Below are positions 63,954 to 64,000 of a stretch of DNA of 64,000 nt, piece by piece (within the stretch, counting starts at the first letter, position 1; each line of letters starts with the position of its first letter). Origin of the DNA: Anthoceros angustus (taxonomy: Eukaryota; Streptophyta; Anthocerotopsida; Anthocerotales; Anthocerotaceae). The position numbers were made by a program, and so were the translations under genes. The notes under the pieces were generated by a model. That model had not been told where the DNA came from and ran no database searches. It saw only the letters and a list, made by a program, of their open reading frames with translations. The stretch spans positions 992,001 to 1,056,000 of the forward strand of contig VJWM01000106.1 of the NCBI GenBank assembly GCA_010909165.1, in the 5' to 3' direction.

Positions 63954-64000
63954 GATCCACCTCCCAGATGCGGCAATTGCGAACGAGTTCGAGGACGGTC
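63954..64000. repeat. Amplified unit 3 resumes after Copia-3
   Basis: gatccacctcccagatgcgg and the following bases are identical to 42,545 onward (unit 2) and 25,137 onward (unit 1). Confidence 0.9.

Overview
The window is nuclear DNA of a land plant, most likely a fern or another seed-free vascular plant (inference). It has GT-AG introns, RNA-editing-type PLS-class PPR proteins encoded without introns, a plant-type GT92 glycosyltransferase, a G-patch gene and abundant Ty1/copia retrotransposons. The PPR repeat style resembles the large fern and lycophyte families.

Layout. 1-3.5 kb: an LTR-like promoter, the 3' end of a non-LTR retroelement with a tetranucleotide tail, and a small coiled-coil RING-H2 gene on the minus strand. 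3.5-13.6 kb: three tandem, same-strand, intronless PPR genes that differ mainly in how many ~105-residue P-L-S triplets they carry. All lack a working DYW deaminase, although two keep a recognisable DYW relic. 13.9-14.75 kb: a four-exon G-patch gene. 15.4-17.5 kb: an LTR-like piece, short repeats and a probable tRNA-derived SINE. 18.4-20.5 kb: a GT92 glycosyltransferase whose membrane anchor is joined to the enzyme by a 92-nt intron.

21.2-64 kb is the unusual part. Minus-strand genes here combine an N-terminal coiled coil, a von Willebrand A (vWFA) domain and an atypical alpha-kinase domain (the vWKA/MHCK/EF2K superfamily). They lie in convergent pairs with GT92 sequence: an intact GT92 gene facing kinase A, then GT92 fragments facing kinase B and kinase C. 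This pair has been duplicated locally, and the resulting block was then amplified as a long direct repeat. Copies start near 23.3, 40.7 and 55.6 kb, and the left part of the unit is present only in copies 2 and 3. A Ty1/copia element (Copia-1, Copia-2) sits at the identical site in units 1 and 2 with the same 5-bp target duplication, so it inserted before the amplification. Unit 3 is split by a different minus-strand copia element (Copia-3, 57,326-63,953, target duplication GATCC), and the unit resumes in the last 47 bases.

Most frames in the amplified region are broken. Differences between copies are mainly homopolymer length changes and small indels at CAG/CTG/CG sites, so some breaks may be uncorrected long-read errors rather than true mutations. 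The three PPR genes, the GT92 gene, the G-patch gene and the RING gene read cleanly.
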